From the NCBI GenBank assembly GCA_003507655.1, contig DNUZ01000001.1:1-64000 (forward strand): DNA of 64,000 nt, written 5' to 3'. Each line of letters starts with the position of its first letter. Within the stretch, counting starts at the first letter, position 1. Shown here piece after piece: positions 42,534 through 52,008 of the stretch. The translations under genes and the position numbers were made by a program. This stretch comes from Lachnospiraceae bacterium. Its GTDB lineage: Bacteria > Bacillota > Clostridia > Lachnospirales > Lachnospiraceae. Below the pieces are notes generated by a model that was not told the origin of the DNA, searched no databases, and saw only the letters and a list, made by a program, of their open reading frames with translations.

Positions 42534-42917
42534 ATGATTTTATTACAGATGAAGACTTCCGGTTTTGACAGTTTTATACAGTTGTTGGGAGTCCTGCTGA
42601 TTTTCATTTTTGTTCTGGCAATTACATATTTTACAACGAAATGGATTGCAGGGTATCAGAAGAGCAGATCTTTTAATAAGAATCTGCGGATCGTTGAGAC
42701 TTTGCGTCTGACACAGAACAAATATATTCAGATTATTGAAGCCGGTGAGGTTTATTTGGTCATTGGTGTTGGAAAAGATGAGATTACCATGCTGACAACG
42801 CTGACAAAAGAGCAGCTTCATGATCTGGATACTTATGAAGTGATAAAACAGACAGAGGCAGGAGAAAACTTTCAGGAGATTCTGAAAAAAATCAAAGAAC
42901 GCCTGCCAAAGAAATAG
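42534..42917 (+). CDS. fliO: Flagellar biosynthetic protein FliO
   Basis: 127 residues. One transmembrane helix (about 16-38, FIQLLGVLLIFIFVLAITYF) is followed by a cytoplasmic FliO domain (LRIVETLRLTQNKYIQIIEAGEVYLVIGVGKDEITMLTTL). It helps assemble the FliP ring. The start is uncertain: ATG 42534 abuts AAAGG, while ATG 42549 (MKTSGFD) leaves a longer gap. It sits directly before fliP as usual. Confidence 0.85.
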   Translation: MILLQMKTSGFDSFIQLLGVLLIFIFVLAITYFTTKWIAGYQKSRSFNKNLRIVETLRLTQNKYIQIIEAGEVYLVIGVGKDEITMLTTLTKEQLHDLDTYEVIKQTEAGENFQEILKKIKERLPKK

Positions 42918-42926
42918 GCAGAAAAG

Positions 42927-43760
42927 ATGAAGAAATTTAAGAAGTGGTATTGTATCGCTTCCGTTGTGTTTGCGACCGTTGTACTGGTGTTGACACTTTC
43001 TATGTGTACAACACAGACGGCATATGCAACTTCAGCGGGGAGCAGTACGAAGACAACGAGTGAAAAAAAGTCGGTACCTGATGCCGCAGAAGATGTAAAC
43101 AATGGTTTTTCCATTGCATACAACAACGATGGGGGAAGCCTTTCAGCTCCGATTAAGATCCTGCTATTCTTAACAGTGATCACATTAGCACCATCGATTC
43201 TGATCATGCTGACCTCGTTTACGAGGATCATCGTAGTGCTTCATTTTTTAAGGAGTGCGATTGGTACGCAGACATCTCCACCGAACCAGGTTCTGATAGG
43301 ACTTGCACTGTTTCTGACATTATTTATCATGTCACCGGTGTTTACGCAGATCAATGAAAAAGCGATCAAACCATTAGATGCCGGGGAGATTACGCAGGAA
43401 GAAGCATTAGAGATAGGAATGGAACCGCTTCGGGAGTTTATGTTTGGTCAGACACAGGTAAAAGATATTAACCTGTTTTGTGAAATTGCAAACGTAACCT
43501 ATGAAGACAAGGAAGAAATTACAAACACCGTCTTAATACCGGCGTTTATTATCAGTGAACTCCGTCAGGCGTTTATTATAGGATTTATCATTTATATTCC
43601 GTTCATTGTCATTGATATGGTGGTATCATCCGTATTGATGTCCATGGGTATGATGATGCTTCCACCGACAACCATTTCTTTACCATTTAAGATTCTCTTA
43701 TTCATTTTAGCGGATGGATGGGATCTGGTAATCGGAAATCTGGTAAAAACGTTTATGTGA
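42927..43760 (+). CDS. fliP: Flagellar export gate protein FliP
   Basis: 277 residues. It has a cleavable-type signal (MKKFKKWYCIASVVFATVVLVLTLSMC), a short periplasm-like linker, then the FliP core. This includes APSILIMLTSFTRIIVVLHFLRSAIGTQTSPPNQVLIGLALFLT, a Glu-rich loop and PAFIISELRQAFIIGFIIYIPFIVIDMVVSSVLMSMGMMMLPP. It is one of the pore subunits of the export gate in the membrane. Confidence 0.95.
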   Translation: MKKFKKWYCIASVVFATVVLVLTLSMCTTQTAYATSAGSSTKTTSEKKSVPDAAEDVNNGFSIAYNNDGGSLSAPIKILLFLTVITLAPSILIMLTSFTRIIVVLHFLRSAIGTQTSPPNQVLIGLALFLTLFIMSPVFTQINEKAIKPLDAGEITQEEALEIGMEPLREFMFGQTQVKDINLFCEIANVTYEDKEEITNTVLIPAFIISELRQAFIIGFIIYIPFIVIDMVVSSVLMSMGMMMLPPTTISLPFKILLFILADGWDLVIGNLVKTFM

Positions 43761-43785
43761 CAGATAGATAAAAGGAGTGAGGAGA

Positions 43786-44058
43786 ATGATTACACAGGGA
43801 GAAGTTTTAGATATTGCGAGTCAGGCAATTTATACGATTATCGTGGTATCGGCTCCGCTCTTATTGGTGTCATTGATCATAGGTCTGATCATCAGTATCT
43901 TTCAGACGGTGACATCCATACAGGAACAGACCCTTACGTTTGTGCCGAAGATTCTTGCCGTGTTTGTAGGAATGATGATTTTTGGTTCATGGATACTGAC
44001 ACAGCTAACAGAGTATATTACAGATTTGTGGTCGAATTTCGGCGTATTCTTAAGCTAA
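43786..44058 (+). CDS. fliQ: Flagellar export gate protein FliQ
   Basis: 90 residues with two transmembrane hairpins: a first helix (IYTIIVVSAPLLLVSLIIGLIISIFQTVTSIQEQTLTFVPKI) with the FliQ signature QEQTLTFVPK, and a second helix before the C-terminus. ATG 43786 is chosen because AAGGAGTGAGGAG precedes it; the frame is open back to GTG 43777. Confidence 0.94.
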   Translation: MITQGEVLDIASQAIYTIIVVSAPLLLVSLIIGLIISIFQTVTSIQEQTLTFVPKILAVFVGMMIFGSWILTQLTEYITDLWSNFGVFLS

Positions 44059-44064
44059 GCGGTT

Positions 44065-44844
44065 ATGGTAAATTTGAGTTTTTCTTTAGTTACATTTGAA
44101 TACTTTTTGATGATAGTGGTCAGAGTTGCGAGTTTTGTGGCAGTAGCACCATTTTATGGAACCAATAATACACCAAGACGTGTAAAAATTGGTTTTTCCG
44201 TAATGGTTGCTATACTGCTGTTTCAGATTTTAGAGAGACCTGCACTTGATTACGAAGGTGTATTTGGATTTGCCGTTATCATTATCAGGGAGGGAATTAC
44301 AGGATTGCTCATAGGATTTGCGGCAAGTGTTTGTAATTCCATTATTTTATTAGCGGGAAATATGATCGATATGGAAATCGGATTGTCGATGGCAACCGAG
44401 TATGACCCGATGAATAATACACAGGTCAATATTACCGGTCAGTTGTATAATTATCTGTTATTGCTGTTGCTGATCGCAACGGATATGCATCATTATATTC
44501 TGCGTGCGGTGGTGGATTCCTACAAACTGATTCCGGTCAATGGACAGGTGTTTCAATGGGATCATCTGTTCCAGTCGTTTTTAACTTATATGACAGATCT
44601 GTTTGTGATCGCATTCCGGATCATTTTACCAATTTTTGCAGTTATGATGATACTGAACTGCATTTTGGGAATTATGGCAAAAGTTGCACCGCAGATGAAC
44701 ATGTTTGCCATCGGTATGCAGATGAAGATCCTGATAGGATTTTTAATTATGTTTTTGACCATTCGGCTTTTACCAAGCATTTCAAACTTTGTGTTTAAAG
44801 AAATGAAAAAGCTGATCGTATCATTTATAGAAGGAATGTACTGA
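44065..44844 (+). CDS. fliR: Flagellar export gate protein FliR
   Basis: 259 residues with several membrane helices. The family block RVASFVAVAPFYGTNNTPRRVKIGFSVMVAILLF is present, followed by EGITGLLIGFAASVCNSIILLAGNMIDMEIGLSMA and ATDMHHYILRAVVDSYKLIP. It starts seven bases after fliQ and closes the FliP5Q4R1 gate complex. Confidence 0.94.
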   Translation: MVNLSFSLVTFEYFLMIVVRVASFVAVAPFYGTNNTPRRVKIGFSVMVAILLFQILERPALDYEGVFGFAVIIIREGITGLLIGFAASVCNSIILLAGNMIDMEIGLSMATEYDPMNNTQVNITGQLYNYLLLLLLIATDMHHYILRAVVDSYKLIPVNGQVFQWDHLFQSFLTYMTDLFVIAFRIILPIFAVMMILNCILGIMAKVAPQMNMFAIGMQMKILIGFLIMFLTIRLLPSISNFVFKEMKKLIVSFIEGMY

Positions 44845-44845
44845 T

Positions 44846-45973
44846 TTGGAAGAGATGAAACGGTACTTAGAGTATGATCTTCAATGGTTTGCAAAAGATG
44901 GTCCGGGCGGTGAAAAGACCGAGCCTGCCACAGCAAAAAAGCTGCGGGATGCCAGAGAAGAAGGAAAAGTTGCAAAGAGCAGGGAATTGAATTCCGCCAT
45001 GGATCTGATTGCCCTGTTTTTGGTATTAAAAGTATTTATATCGTATGTAGGCAAGGGCTTTTTAGAAGAATTTTCAGCAGTTTATAATAAAATGCCGGAA
45101 ATTGTAAAGGGCAATGGACAGGGAATGTCCATCCATGCCGCTGACCAGCTTTTTAGAATGAGTATCATAGACTCCATTAAGATCATGGCACCGTTTTTAG
45201 CGGTTGGAGTCATTGTGGCATTTGTTGTCAGTATTGTACAGGTGGGCTGGAAAGTCAGTACCAAGCCGATGCAGCCAAAGTTAGACAAGTTTAATCCGAT
45301 CAGCGGATTTAAGCGGATGTTTTCAAAAGAGTCTCTTTTTGAATTGTTTAAGTCGATTTTAAAAATCGCACTGATCGCTTATGTTGCATATAGCTGTGTA
45401 AATAAGCAGAAAGATAATCTGTTTATTTTATATGAGATTCCGTTATCACAGGCAATTGTGCTCTGTGGAACCATTATTATAGATACGGGACTGCGGATCA
45501 GTCTGGTGTATCTGATCGTGGGTATTTTGGACTGGGCATACCAGAAGCATCGTTTTAATGAAGAGATGAAGATGACGAAGCAGGAGGTACGCGAAGAGTT
45601 CAAGAATACAGAGGGAAATCCGGAGATCAAAAGCAGGCAGAGGTCCAGGATGCGTGAAGCGTCCCAGCGCCGTATGATGCAGGATGTCCCCAAAGCAGAT
45701 GTTGTTATTACCAACCCGACGCATCTGTCCGTTGCAATTTCCTATGACAGCGAGACTGCCAAAGCACCGGTTGTACTAGCAAAAGGTGAAGATTATCTCG
45801 CAATGAAGATCAGAGAAATTGCAAAAGAAAATCAAATTGAAATTGTAGAAAACAAACCACTTGCAAGAACACTCTATGCGACGGTAGATGTCGGACAGGA
45901 GATACCGCCGGAACTCTATCAGGCAGTTGCAGAAGTGTTAGCAATGGTATATCATATGAAAAACCAGAATTAA
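44846..45973 (+). CDS. flhB: Flagellar export switch protein FlhB
   Basis: 375 residues. The N-terminus EYDLQWFAKDGPGGEKTEPATAKKLRDAREEGKVAKSREL and four membrane helices lead to a cytoplasmic domain with the autocleavage motif NPTHLSVAI. It changes substrate specificity after FliK contacts it. TTG 44846 is taken as start (GAAGGA upstream); ATG 44855 is possible and costs three residues. Confidence 0.94.
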   Translation: MEEMKRYLEYDLQWFAKDGPGGEKTEPATAKKLRDAREEGKVAKSRELNSAMDLIALFLVLKVFISYVGKGFLEEFSAVYNKMPEIVKGNGQGMSIHAADQLFRMSIIDSIKIMAPFLAVGVIVAFVVSIVQVGWKVSTKPMQPKLDKFNPISGFKRMFSKESLFELFKSILKIALIAYVAYSCVNKQKDNLFILYEIPLSQAIVLCGTIIIDTGLRISLVYLIVGILDWAYQKHRFNEEMKMTKQEVREEFKNTEGNPEIKSRQRSRMREASQRRMMQDVPKADVVITNPTHLSVAISYDSETAKAPVVLAKGEDYLAMKIREIAKENQIEIVENKPLARTLYATVDVGQEIPPELYQAVAEVLAMVYHMKNQN

Positions 45974-45998
45974 TTAAGACGGAAGGAGGAAAATAACC

Positions 45999-48032
45999 AT
46001 GAAAAAAGCGGATTTAGGAATCGCAGCATATCTGCTCTGTGCGGTTATTTTCTTTATTATACCAATTCCGAGCATCTTATTAGACGTTATGCTGATGGTC
46101 AACATTTCCATCGCATTGATCATCCTGTTCAATGCACTGTTTGTACAGGAAATCTTAGAGATGTCATTTTTCCCAACGTTATTGCTGTTTACCACACTGT
46201 TCAGAATTTCTCTGAACGTATCTTCCACACGTCTGATCCTGACAACCGGAGATCCGGGTAATGTCGTAGAGACTTTCGGAAGTTTCGTTGGTGGCGGTGA
46301 TATGATCATCGGAGGCATTATCTTTATCGTACTGGTACTGATCCAGTTTATCGTTATCAATAAAGGTTCCGAGCGTGTATCTGAGGTAACGGCACGTTTT
46401 ACATTGGACGCAATGCCGGGTAAACAGATGGCGATTGATGCCGACCTGAATACAGGTACGATCAATGAAAAACAGGCAAGAGAGAGAAGAGAGAAGATTC
46501 AGGCGGAATCCAGCTTCTTCGGAGCCATGGATGGTGCTACGAAGTATGTAAAGGGAGATGCTGTTGCCGGACTGATCATTACATTCATTAACTTAATCGG
46601 TGGAACAGCCATGGGTATGATGCGTCAGGGGCTGCCATTCGCAGATGCGATCCAGCAGTATGGACTTCTGACCATCGGTGATGGTTTAGTAAGCCAGATT
46701 CCTTCTCTGGTCATTTCTCTTTCCACCGGTATTTTGGTTACTAAGGCATCAAAAGAGGCAGATTTTGGAGAGGTACTGATCAAGCAGCTCTTTGGAATTC
46801 CAAAAGTATTATATATCGTAGGAGCCACCCTGATCTTCTTAGGAATCGTGACACCTTTAAATCCTATCCTGTTTGTTCCGTTTGGAGCTATGTATATTGT
46901 CGTAGGAAGAAAAATGCAGCAGACTGCGGGCATTGAAAGCATAGAGGAAGAGGTCTCGGAAGAAGAGACGGAAGCCGACGAGATACGAAGACCGGAGAAT
47001 GTGGTTTCCCTGTTACAAGTAGACCCGATCGAGTTAGAGTTTGGATATGGAATCATTCCGTTAGCCGATGTCAATCAGGGTGGAGACCTGTTAGACCGTG
47101 TGGTTATGATTCGGCGGCAGATTGCGTTAGAACTTGGTACTGTTGTGCCAATTATCCGATTAAGAGATAATATTCAGTTAAATCCGAATCAATATATTAT
47201 TAAGATCAAAGGCATACAGGTTACAGAGGGAGAGATCCTGTTTGACCATTATATGGCAATGAATCCCGGATATGTTACAGAAGAGATTTCCGGTATCCCG
47301 ACCTTTGAGCCGTCCTTCCACCTTCCTGCGATCTGGATCACAGAAGGACAGAGAGAAAAGGCGGAGAGTCTGGGTTATACCGTTGTTGACCCACCGTCTA
47401 TTATTGCAACACATCTGACGGAAGTCATCAGAAGCCATATTGCAGAACTGTTAACAAGACAGGATGTACAGAATTTAGTAGACAATATTAAAGAGAGCAA
47501 TCCGGCATTAGTCGAGGAGCTGATACCAAAACTTTTAGGACTTGGAGAGATTCAGAAGGTATTGCAGAATCTGCTTAGCGAAGGAATTTCCATCAGAGAT
47601 CTGCTGACCATTTTTGAGACATTAGCAGACCATGCATCGACTTCAAGAGATACCGATGTATTGACTGAATATGTACGACAGAGCCTCAAGCGGGCAATTT
47701 CAAATAAATATTTTCCGGCAAACGAGGTTACAAGTGTCGTAACGCTGGATCCGAAAGTAGAACAGGAGATCATGTCTTCTGTAAAGCAGACCGAGCAGGG
47801 AGCATATCTGACGATGGATCCGGAAAAAACAAAAGCAATTATGGATTCTGTTGAGACAGAGATCGCAAAGTTAGAGAATCTTGGAAAGAGTCCGATTATC
47901 ATTACATCTCCGATCGTGAGAATGTATTTTAAGAAACTGACAGAGGAATATTTTAAAGATTTGATTGTAGTATCTTACAATGAGGTGGATTCTAATGTAG
48001 AACTGCAGTCAGTTGGGATGGTGACAGACTAA
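45999..48032 (+). CDS. flhA: Flagellar export protein FlhA
   Basis: 677 residues. About eight transmembrane segments in the first 310 residues include the FHIPEP-type region (SSTRLILTTGDPGNVVETFGSFVGGGD, ARFTLDAMPGKQMAIDADLN). The large cytoplasmic domain (about 330-677) docks export chaperones and substrates. It is part of the proton-driven export engine. GGAAGGAGGAAAATAACC precedes the ATG, and its stop overlaps the flhF start. Confidence 0.96.
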   Translation: MKKADLGIAAYLLCAVIFFIIPIPSILLDVMLMVNISIALIILFNALFVQEILEMSFFPTLLLFTTLFRISLNVSSTRLILTTGDPGNVVETFGSFVGGGDMIIGGIIFIVLVLIQFIVINKGSERVSEVTARFTLDAMPGKQMAIDADLNTGTINEKQARERREKIQAESSFFGAMDGATKYVKGDAVAGLIITFINLIGGTAMGMMRQGLPFADAIQQYGLLTIGDGLVSQIPSLVISLSTGILVTKASKEADFGEVLIKQLFGIPKVLYIVGATLIFLGIVTPLNPILFVPFGAMYIVVGRKMQQTAGIESIEEEVSEEETEADEIRRPENVVSLLQVDPIELEFGYGIIPLADVNQGGDLLDRVVMIRRQIALELGTVVPIIRLRDNIQLNPNQYIIKIKGIQVTEGEILFDHYMAMNPGYVTEEISGIPTFEPSFHLPAIWITEGQREKAESLGYTVVDPPSIIATHLTEVIRSHIAELLTRQDVQNLVDNIKESNPALVEELIPKLLGLGEIQKVLQNLLSEGISIRDLLTIFETLADHASTSRDTDVLTEYVRQSLKRAISNKYFPANEVTSVVTLDPKVEQEIMSSVKQTEQGAYLTMDPEKTKAIMDSVETEIAKLENLGKSPIIITSPIVRMYFKKLTEEYFKDLIVVSYNEVDSNVELQSVGMVTD

Positions 48033-49297
48033 TGACAATTAATAAGTTTCAGGGAAAGACTGAGGAAGAAGCAAAAGAAAAAGCAAGACAGGAAATGGGT
48101 GCGGACGTTGTGATCATGAATGTGCGCACGATCAAAAGCAAAGGCTTTTTAGGACTGTTCAAGCAGACAACCTATGAGGTAACGGCAGCCAAAGAAGAGA
48201 CCGAGCAGGGAACACCGATGGCAGCCTTTCATTCTCCGTTTAAAATGCATGAGCAGATCAATCTGACTGCGGATGAACCGATCCAGGTGCCGCCGGTAGA
48301 GCATAAAGAACCGGAGCCTGCAAAGGCAGTGGATATGTTTGAATCCGTACTGAAAGAAAATAAGGCAGACACCAATGGGATTGAGGAACGTCTGAACAGT
48401 TTACAGAACATGATCGAACACCGGTTTTCAGAAGAGGAACATCACCCGGAAGAAAATGAGGAACCGCTGATAACAAAAAAGGAACAGAGCAAGGCAGGAG
48501 CAGAGAATTTTCATTTTATCAAAATGCTCTATAAGACACTGTTAGATAATGATGTCAGTGAAAAATATGCAAATCAGGTGATCGATGAATTAGAGAATAT
48601 TATGAAAGCCGGAAACAGTGTGGATTATATTCTATCTAATGTATATCAGAAGCTGATCTTAAAATTTGGTCAGCCCAAACCGATCGATCTAAGCGGCTCT
48701 AAGCCAAAAGTCGTCTTTGTCATCGGACCAACCGGAGTGGGTAAGACTACCACGATCGCTAAGATTGCGTCAAAATATAAGGTAGAGCAGGGAAAAAAGG
48801 TTGCATTTTTAACAGCAGATACTTACCGTATCGCAGCAGCAGAACAGCTGCGGACTTATGCAAACATTTTAAATGAGCCGTTTACGATCATTTACTCTGC
48901 AGAAGAGATGAACCAGGCAATTGCCAATGTCGAGGACTATGACTTGGTATTGGTAGATACAGCAGGATTCTCACACAAAAGTGAAAGCCAGAGAAAGGAT
49001 ATCAAAGAGCTGATCGACAGCGTGGATGAGGCATACGATAAATCCGTATATCTGGTATTAAGTGCGACAACGAAATACAGAGACTTACTTGATATTATTG
49101 ATATTTACAAAGAAATATCAGAGTTCAAGATCATTTTCACGAAGTTAGATGAGACATCCACTTATGGAAATCTGCTGAATGTAAAATTATATTCCGATGC
49201 GGAGCTGTCCTATATTACCAACGGACAAAATGTACCCGATGATATTGAGATTTTTGACACTCAGAAAATCGTAAAGAATCTGTTAGGAGGAAAGTAA
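48032..49297 (+). CDS. flhF: Flagellar biosynthesis GTPase FlhF
   Basis: 421 residues. The N-terminal basic domain (NKFQGKTEEEAKEKARQEMGADVVIMNVRTIK) is followed by a variable linker and the SRP-type GTPase with G1 GPTGVGKTTTIAKIA, TADTYRIAAAEQLRTYA, DTAGFSHKSESQRKDIKEL and TKLDETSTYGNLLN. It sets flagellar position or number together with FlhG. The start ATG overlaps the flhA stop (TAATG). Confidence 0.95.
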   Translation: MTINKFQGKTEEEAKEKARQEMGADVVIMNVRTIKSKGFLGLFKQTTYEVTAAKEETEQGTPMAAFHSPFKMHEQINLTADEPIQVPPVEHKEPEPAKAVDMFESVLKENKADTNGIEERLNSLQNMIEHRFSEEEHHPEENEEPLITKKEQSKAGAENFHFIKMLYKTLLDNDVSEKYANQVIDELENIMKAGNSVDYILSNVYQKLILKFGQPKPIDLSGSKPKVVFVIGPTGVGKTTTIAKIASKYKVEQGKKVAFLTADTYRIAAAEQLRTYANILNEPFTIIYSAEEMNQAIANVEDYDLVLVDTAGFSHKSESQRKDIKELIDSVDEAYDKSVYLVLSATTKYRDLLDIIDIYKEISEFKIIFTKLDETSTYGNLLNVKLYSDAELSYITNGQNVPDDIEIFDTQKIVKNLLGGK

Positions 49298-49300
49298 CGC

Positions 49301-50176
49301 ATGGATCAGGCAGAGGGAATCAGAAATGTGATTAAACTGCAGAATCAGCAGATGACGCCGAAAGCAAGAGTGATTACCATAACCAGTGGAAAAGGCGGTG
49401 TCGGAAAATCAAGTGTTGCTGTGAATCTGGCAGTTCAGTTACGGAAGTTGGGGAAGAGAGTTATCATTTTTGATGCAGATTTAGGTCTTGCAAACGTGGA
49501 AGTAATGTTTGGAGCAATACCAAAATATAATTTGAGCGACCTGATCTATCAGGGCAGGGATATACGCGAGATCATCACACCGGGTCCGATGGATATCGGA
49601 TTTATTTCGGGGGGTTCCGGAATTGTGACGATGAACAATCTGACCAAGGACCAGATTTCCTATCTGGTACACAGCCTGTCAAAATTAGATGAGCTTGCAG
49701 ATGTGATACTGATCGATACAGGAGCAGGAGTATCGGACAGTGTGTTGGAATTTGTGATCGCAAGTCCTGAAGTGATCCTGGTCACAACACCGGAGCCAAG
49801 CTCTTTGACAGACTCCTATTCACTGCTAAAAGCATTGTACCGGAATCCGGGATTTATCAAGAACGGGATACAGATACATGTGGTAGCCAATAAAGTGAAC
49901 AGCGTACAGGAAGGAAAGCTGGTATACGATAAGTTAGAGTCTGTTGTATCACAGTTTTTGCATGGAACACTGCATTATTTTGGCATGATACCGCAGGATG
50001 CAGTGATAGAAAAAGCAGTACGGCAGCAAAAGACCGTATCCCTTATGGCACCGGAGTCCAATATATCTAACGCATTCAGAGTATTGGCAAATAATCTGGT
50101 CAATGAGGAGCAGGAGCAATTTATAATGAGAAGGGGATTTTCGCAGTTCTTTTCTAATATTTTAACCAGAAAATAG
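49301..50176 (+). CDS. flhG: Flagellum site-determining ATPase FlhG (MinD-like)
   Basis: 291 residues. Deviant Walker A SGKGGVGKSSVAVNLA, then DADLGLANVEVMFG and DTGAGVSDSVLEF as in ParA/MinD ATPases. An N-terminal DQAEGIRNV segment, like the one in FleN/FlhG that stimulates FlhF, is visible. It limits the number of flagella. It lies four bases after flhF. Confidence 0.94.
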   Translation: MDQAEGIRNVIKLQNQQMTPKARVITITSGKGGVGKSSVAVNLAVQLRKLGKRVIIFDADLGLANVEVMFGAIPKYNLSDLIYQGRDIREIITPGPMDIGFISGGSGIVTMNNLTKDQISYLVHSLSKLDELADVILIDTGAGVSDSVLEFVIASPEVILVTTPEPSSLTDSYSLLKALYRNPGFIKNGIQIHVVANKVNSVQEGKLVYDKLESVVSQFLHGTLHYFGMIPQDAVIEKAVRQQKTVSLMAPESNISNAFRVLANNLVNEEQEQFIMRRGFSQFFSNILTRK

Positions 50177-50197
50177 ACTGATATATGAGGTGAAGAG

Positions 50198-50935
50198 ATG
50201 GTTTCAGATATTTTACGTCCGGGAAACAAAGTAGAGATCAAGGCAGTACAAAAGATAGAAAGACAGGGCAGCACGGGGGAAGTAGCGCATGTCTATACAA
50301 GCAGGATACAGGAAATCCATGAAAATGGGGATATTGACATTTCCATGCCAATCGAGGAAGGTAAGTATGTGCTGTTACATTTAGGAGTCAGATTTGAGTT
50401 CGTATTTTATGCAGAGAAGAATCTGTACCGTGCCATTGGACAGGTAAAAGAGCGGTTTAAGTCTAACAATATCTACATGTTAAAAGTAGAATTAAAGACA
50501 CAGCTTGCCAAGTTCCAGCGAAGGGAATATTATCGTTTTCCATGTGTCATGGATATGAAATATTACCGGATCGCCGAAAACGAATCCAAGGAAAGAGACA
50601 CCGAAAAACTGCTAGAACACATACAGGGGGTACCGGACGAAGAAGAGAAGCGGGCAACCATCTTAGATATCAGCGGAGGCGGAGCAAGATTTGTTTCCGA
50701 AGAAAAATTTGAAGCGAACCAGTTCGTTTTGATGGAGTTAGAACTGATCTCGGATAATATGGATAAGCAGTACCATATCAAGGGCAGGATCGTAGGATGG
50801 AAGAAATTAGAGTATCGCGAACCAAGATATGAGACAAGGATAGAATTTATCATGGAGGATAATAAAGTAAGGGAAGATATTATCCGATATATTTTTGAAG
50901 AAGAACGCAAAAAACGCAGAAACGAAAAAGGATAA
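50198..50935 (+). CDS. PilZ domain flagellar brake protein (YcgR-like)
   Basis: 245 residues. The N-terminal YcgR-like part is about 1-100. The PilZ domain has QRREYYRFPC (RxxxR-type motif, about residues 108-117) and DISGGGARFVSEEKF (DxSxxG). Cyclic-di-GMP binding is expected; in relatives this slows the motor. Its place between flhG and cheB supports a motility role. The HD-GYP protein at 10012 may lower the same messenger. Confidence 0.85.
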   Translation: MVSDILRPGNKVEIKAVQKIERQGSTGEVAHVYTSRIQEIHENGDIDISMPIEEGKYVLLHLGVRFEFVFYAEKNLYRAIGQVKERFKSNNIYMLKVELKTQLAKFQRREYYRFPCVMDMKYYRIAENESKERDTEKLLEHIQGVPDEEEKRATILDISGGGARFVSEEKFEANQFVLMELELISDNMDKQYHIKGRIVGWKKLEYREPRYETRIEFIMEDNKVREDIIRYIFEEERKKRRNEKG

Positions 50936-50939
50936 TTGT

Positions 50940-52007
50940 ATGAGAAATATTCTGGTTGTTGATGACTCTGCACTCATGAGAAGGGTCATCTGTGATATAA
51001 TTAACACGGACAAACAATTTCAGGCAAATGATGTCTGCAGAGATGGGTTAGAAGCCTACGAAAGATTAAAGACCACCAGTTATGATGCAGTGATCTTAGA
51101 TGTTAATATGCCGAAGATGGATGGACTGCAGCTTTTAGAAAAACTGCAGAAAGATAAGATCAAAGCAACGGTCATCATGGTCAGCACACTGACAACACGA
51201 GATGCCCAGACAACGATCTTAGCAATGGAACGCGGAGCAGTTGAATTTGTTCCAAAACCATCCAATATCATTGAGGCAAAAGGCAATCCGTTCAAAGAGC
51301 AGCTTTTAGGAGTCTTAAGAGCCGTATTTGAGACACAGCAGAATGTGCATAGGATGCCGGACATAAAGCCGGTTACCGGAACACAACCGGTCAGAACACC
51401 GGCAAGAGTGTCACACAATGTATCCGGAGACAGACTGATCGCACTTGCATGTTCCACAGGCGGACCGAAATCATTACAGAGTGTCATTCCATTTCTTCCA
51501 AAAGAAATGAATGCACCAATGGTCTTAGTGCAGCATATGCCGGCAGGATTTACAAAGACCATGGCGGACCGCTTAAATGAAGTCAGCAAGGTTTCCGTAA
51601 AGGAAGCACAGGAAGGAGATGTCCTGCAAAAAGGTACGGTATATATCGCACCGGGTGGCAAACATATGCTGGTAAAGAAAATGCCGGGTGGCGGACATCG
51701 GATTACATTAAGTGATGCGGCTCCAATCGGAGGCTTGAAGCCATGTGCGAACGTGACGTATGAATCCTTAAATGACTGTGCTTATGATGAGATTATCTGT
51801 GTCATTCTTACAGGAATGGGAGCGGATGGCACACAGGGAATTATAGAATTACAGAAGCATAAAAAGGTGCATACGATCGCACAGGATGCAAAAAGCTGTG
51901 TGGTATATGGAATGCCAAAAGCCATTGCTGAGGCAGGTGCAGCAGATGAGATTGTTCCTTTGACTGAAATTGCACAGGCAATAATAAAGAATGTGGGGGT
52001 AAAGTGA
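50940..52007 (+). CDS. cheB: Protein-glutamate methylesterase CheB
   Basis: 355 residues from ATG 50940 (the frame is open back to 50895). The receiver domain has phospho-acceptor Asp54 (VILDVNMPKMDG). The C-terminal esterase has the triad region ALACSTGGPKS (Ser), VQHMPAGFT (His) and LTGMGADGTQG (Asp). It removes methyl groups and deamidates glutamines on chemoreceptors. AAAGGATAATTGT precedes it. Confidence 0.94.
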   Translation: MRNILVVDDSALMRRVICDIINTDKQFQANDVCRDGLEAYERLKTTSYDAVILDVNMPKMDGLQLLEKLQKDKIKATVIMVSTLTTRDAQTTILAMERGAVEFVPKPSNIIEAKGNPFKEQLLGVLRAVFETQQNVHRMPDIKPVTGTQPVRTPARVSHNVSGDRLIALACSTGGPKSLQSVIPFLPKEMNAPMVLVQHMPAGFTKTMADRLNEVSKVSVKEAQEGDVLQKGTVYIAPGGKHMLVKKMPGGGHRITLSDAAPIGGLKPCANVTYESLNDCAYDEIICVILTGMGADGTQGIIELQKHKKVHTIAQDAKSCVVYGMPKAIAEAGAADEIVPLTEIAQAIIKNVGVK

Positions 52008-52008
52008 T

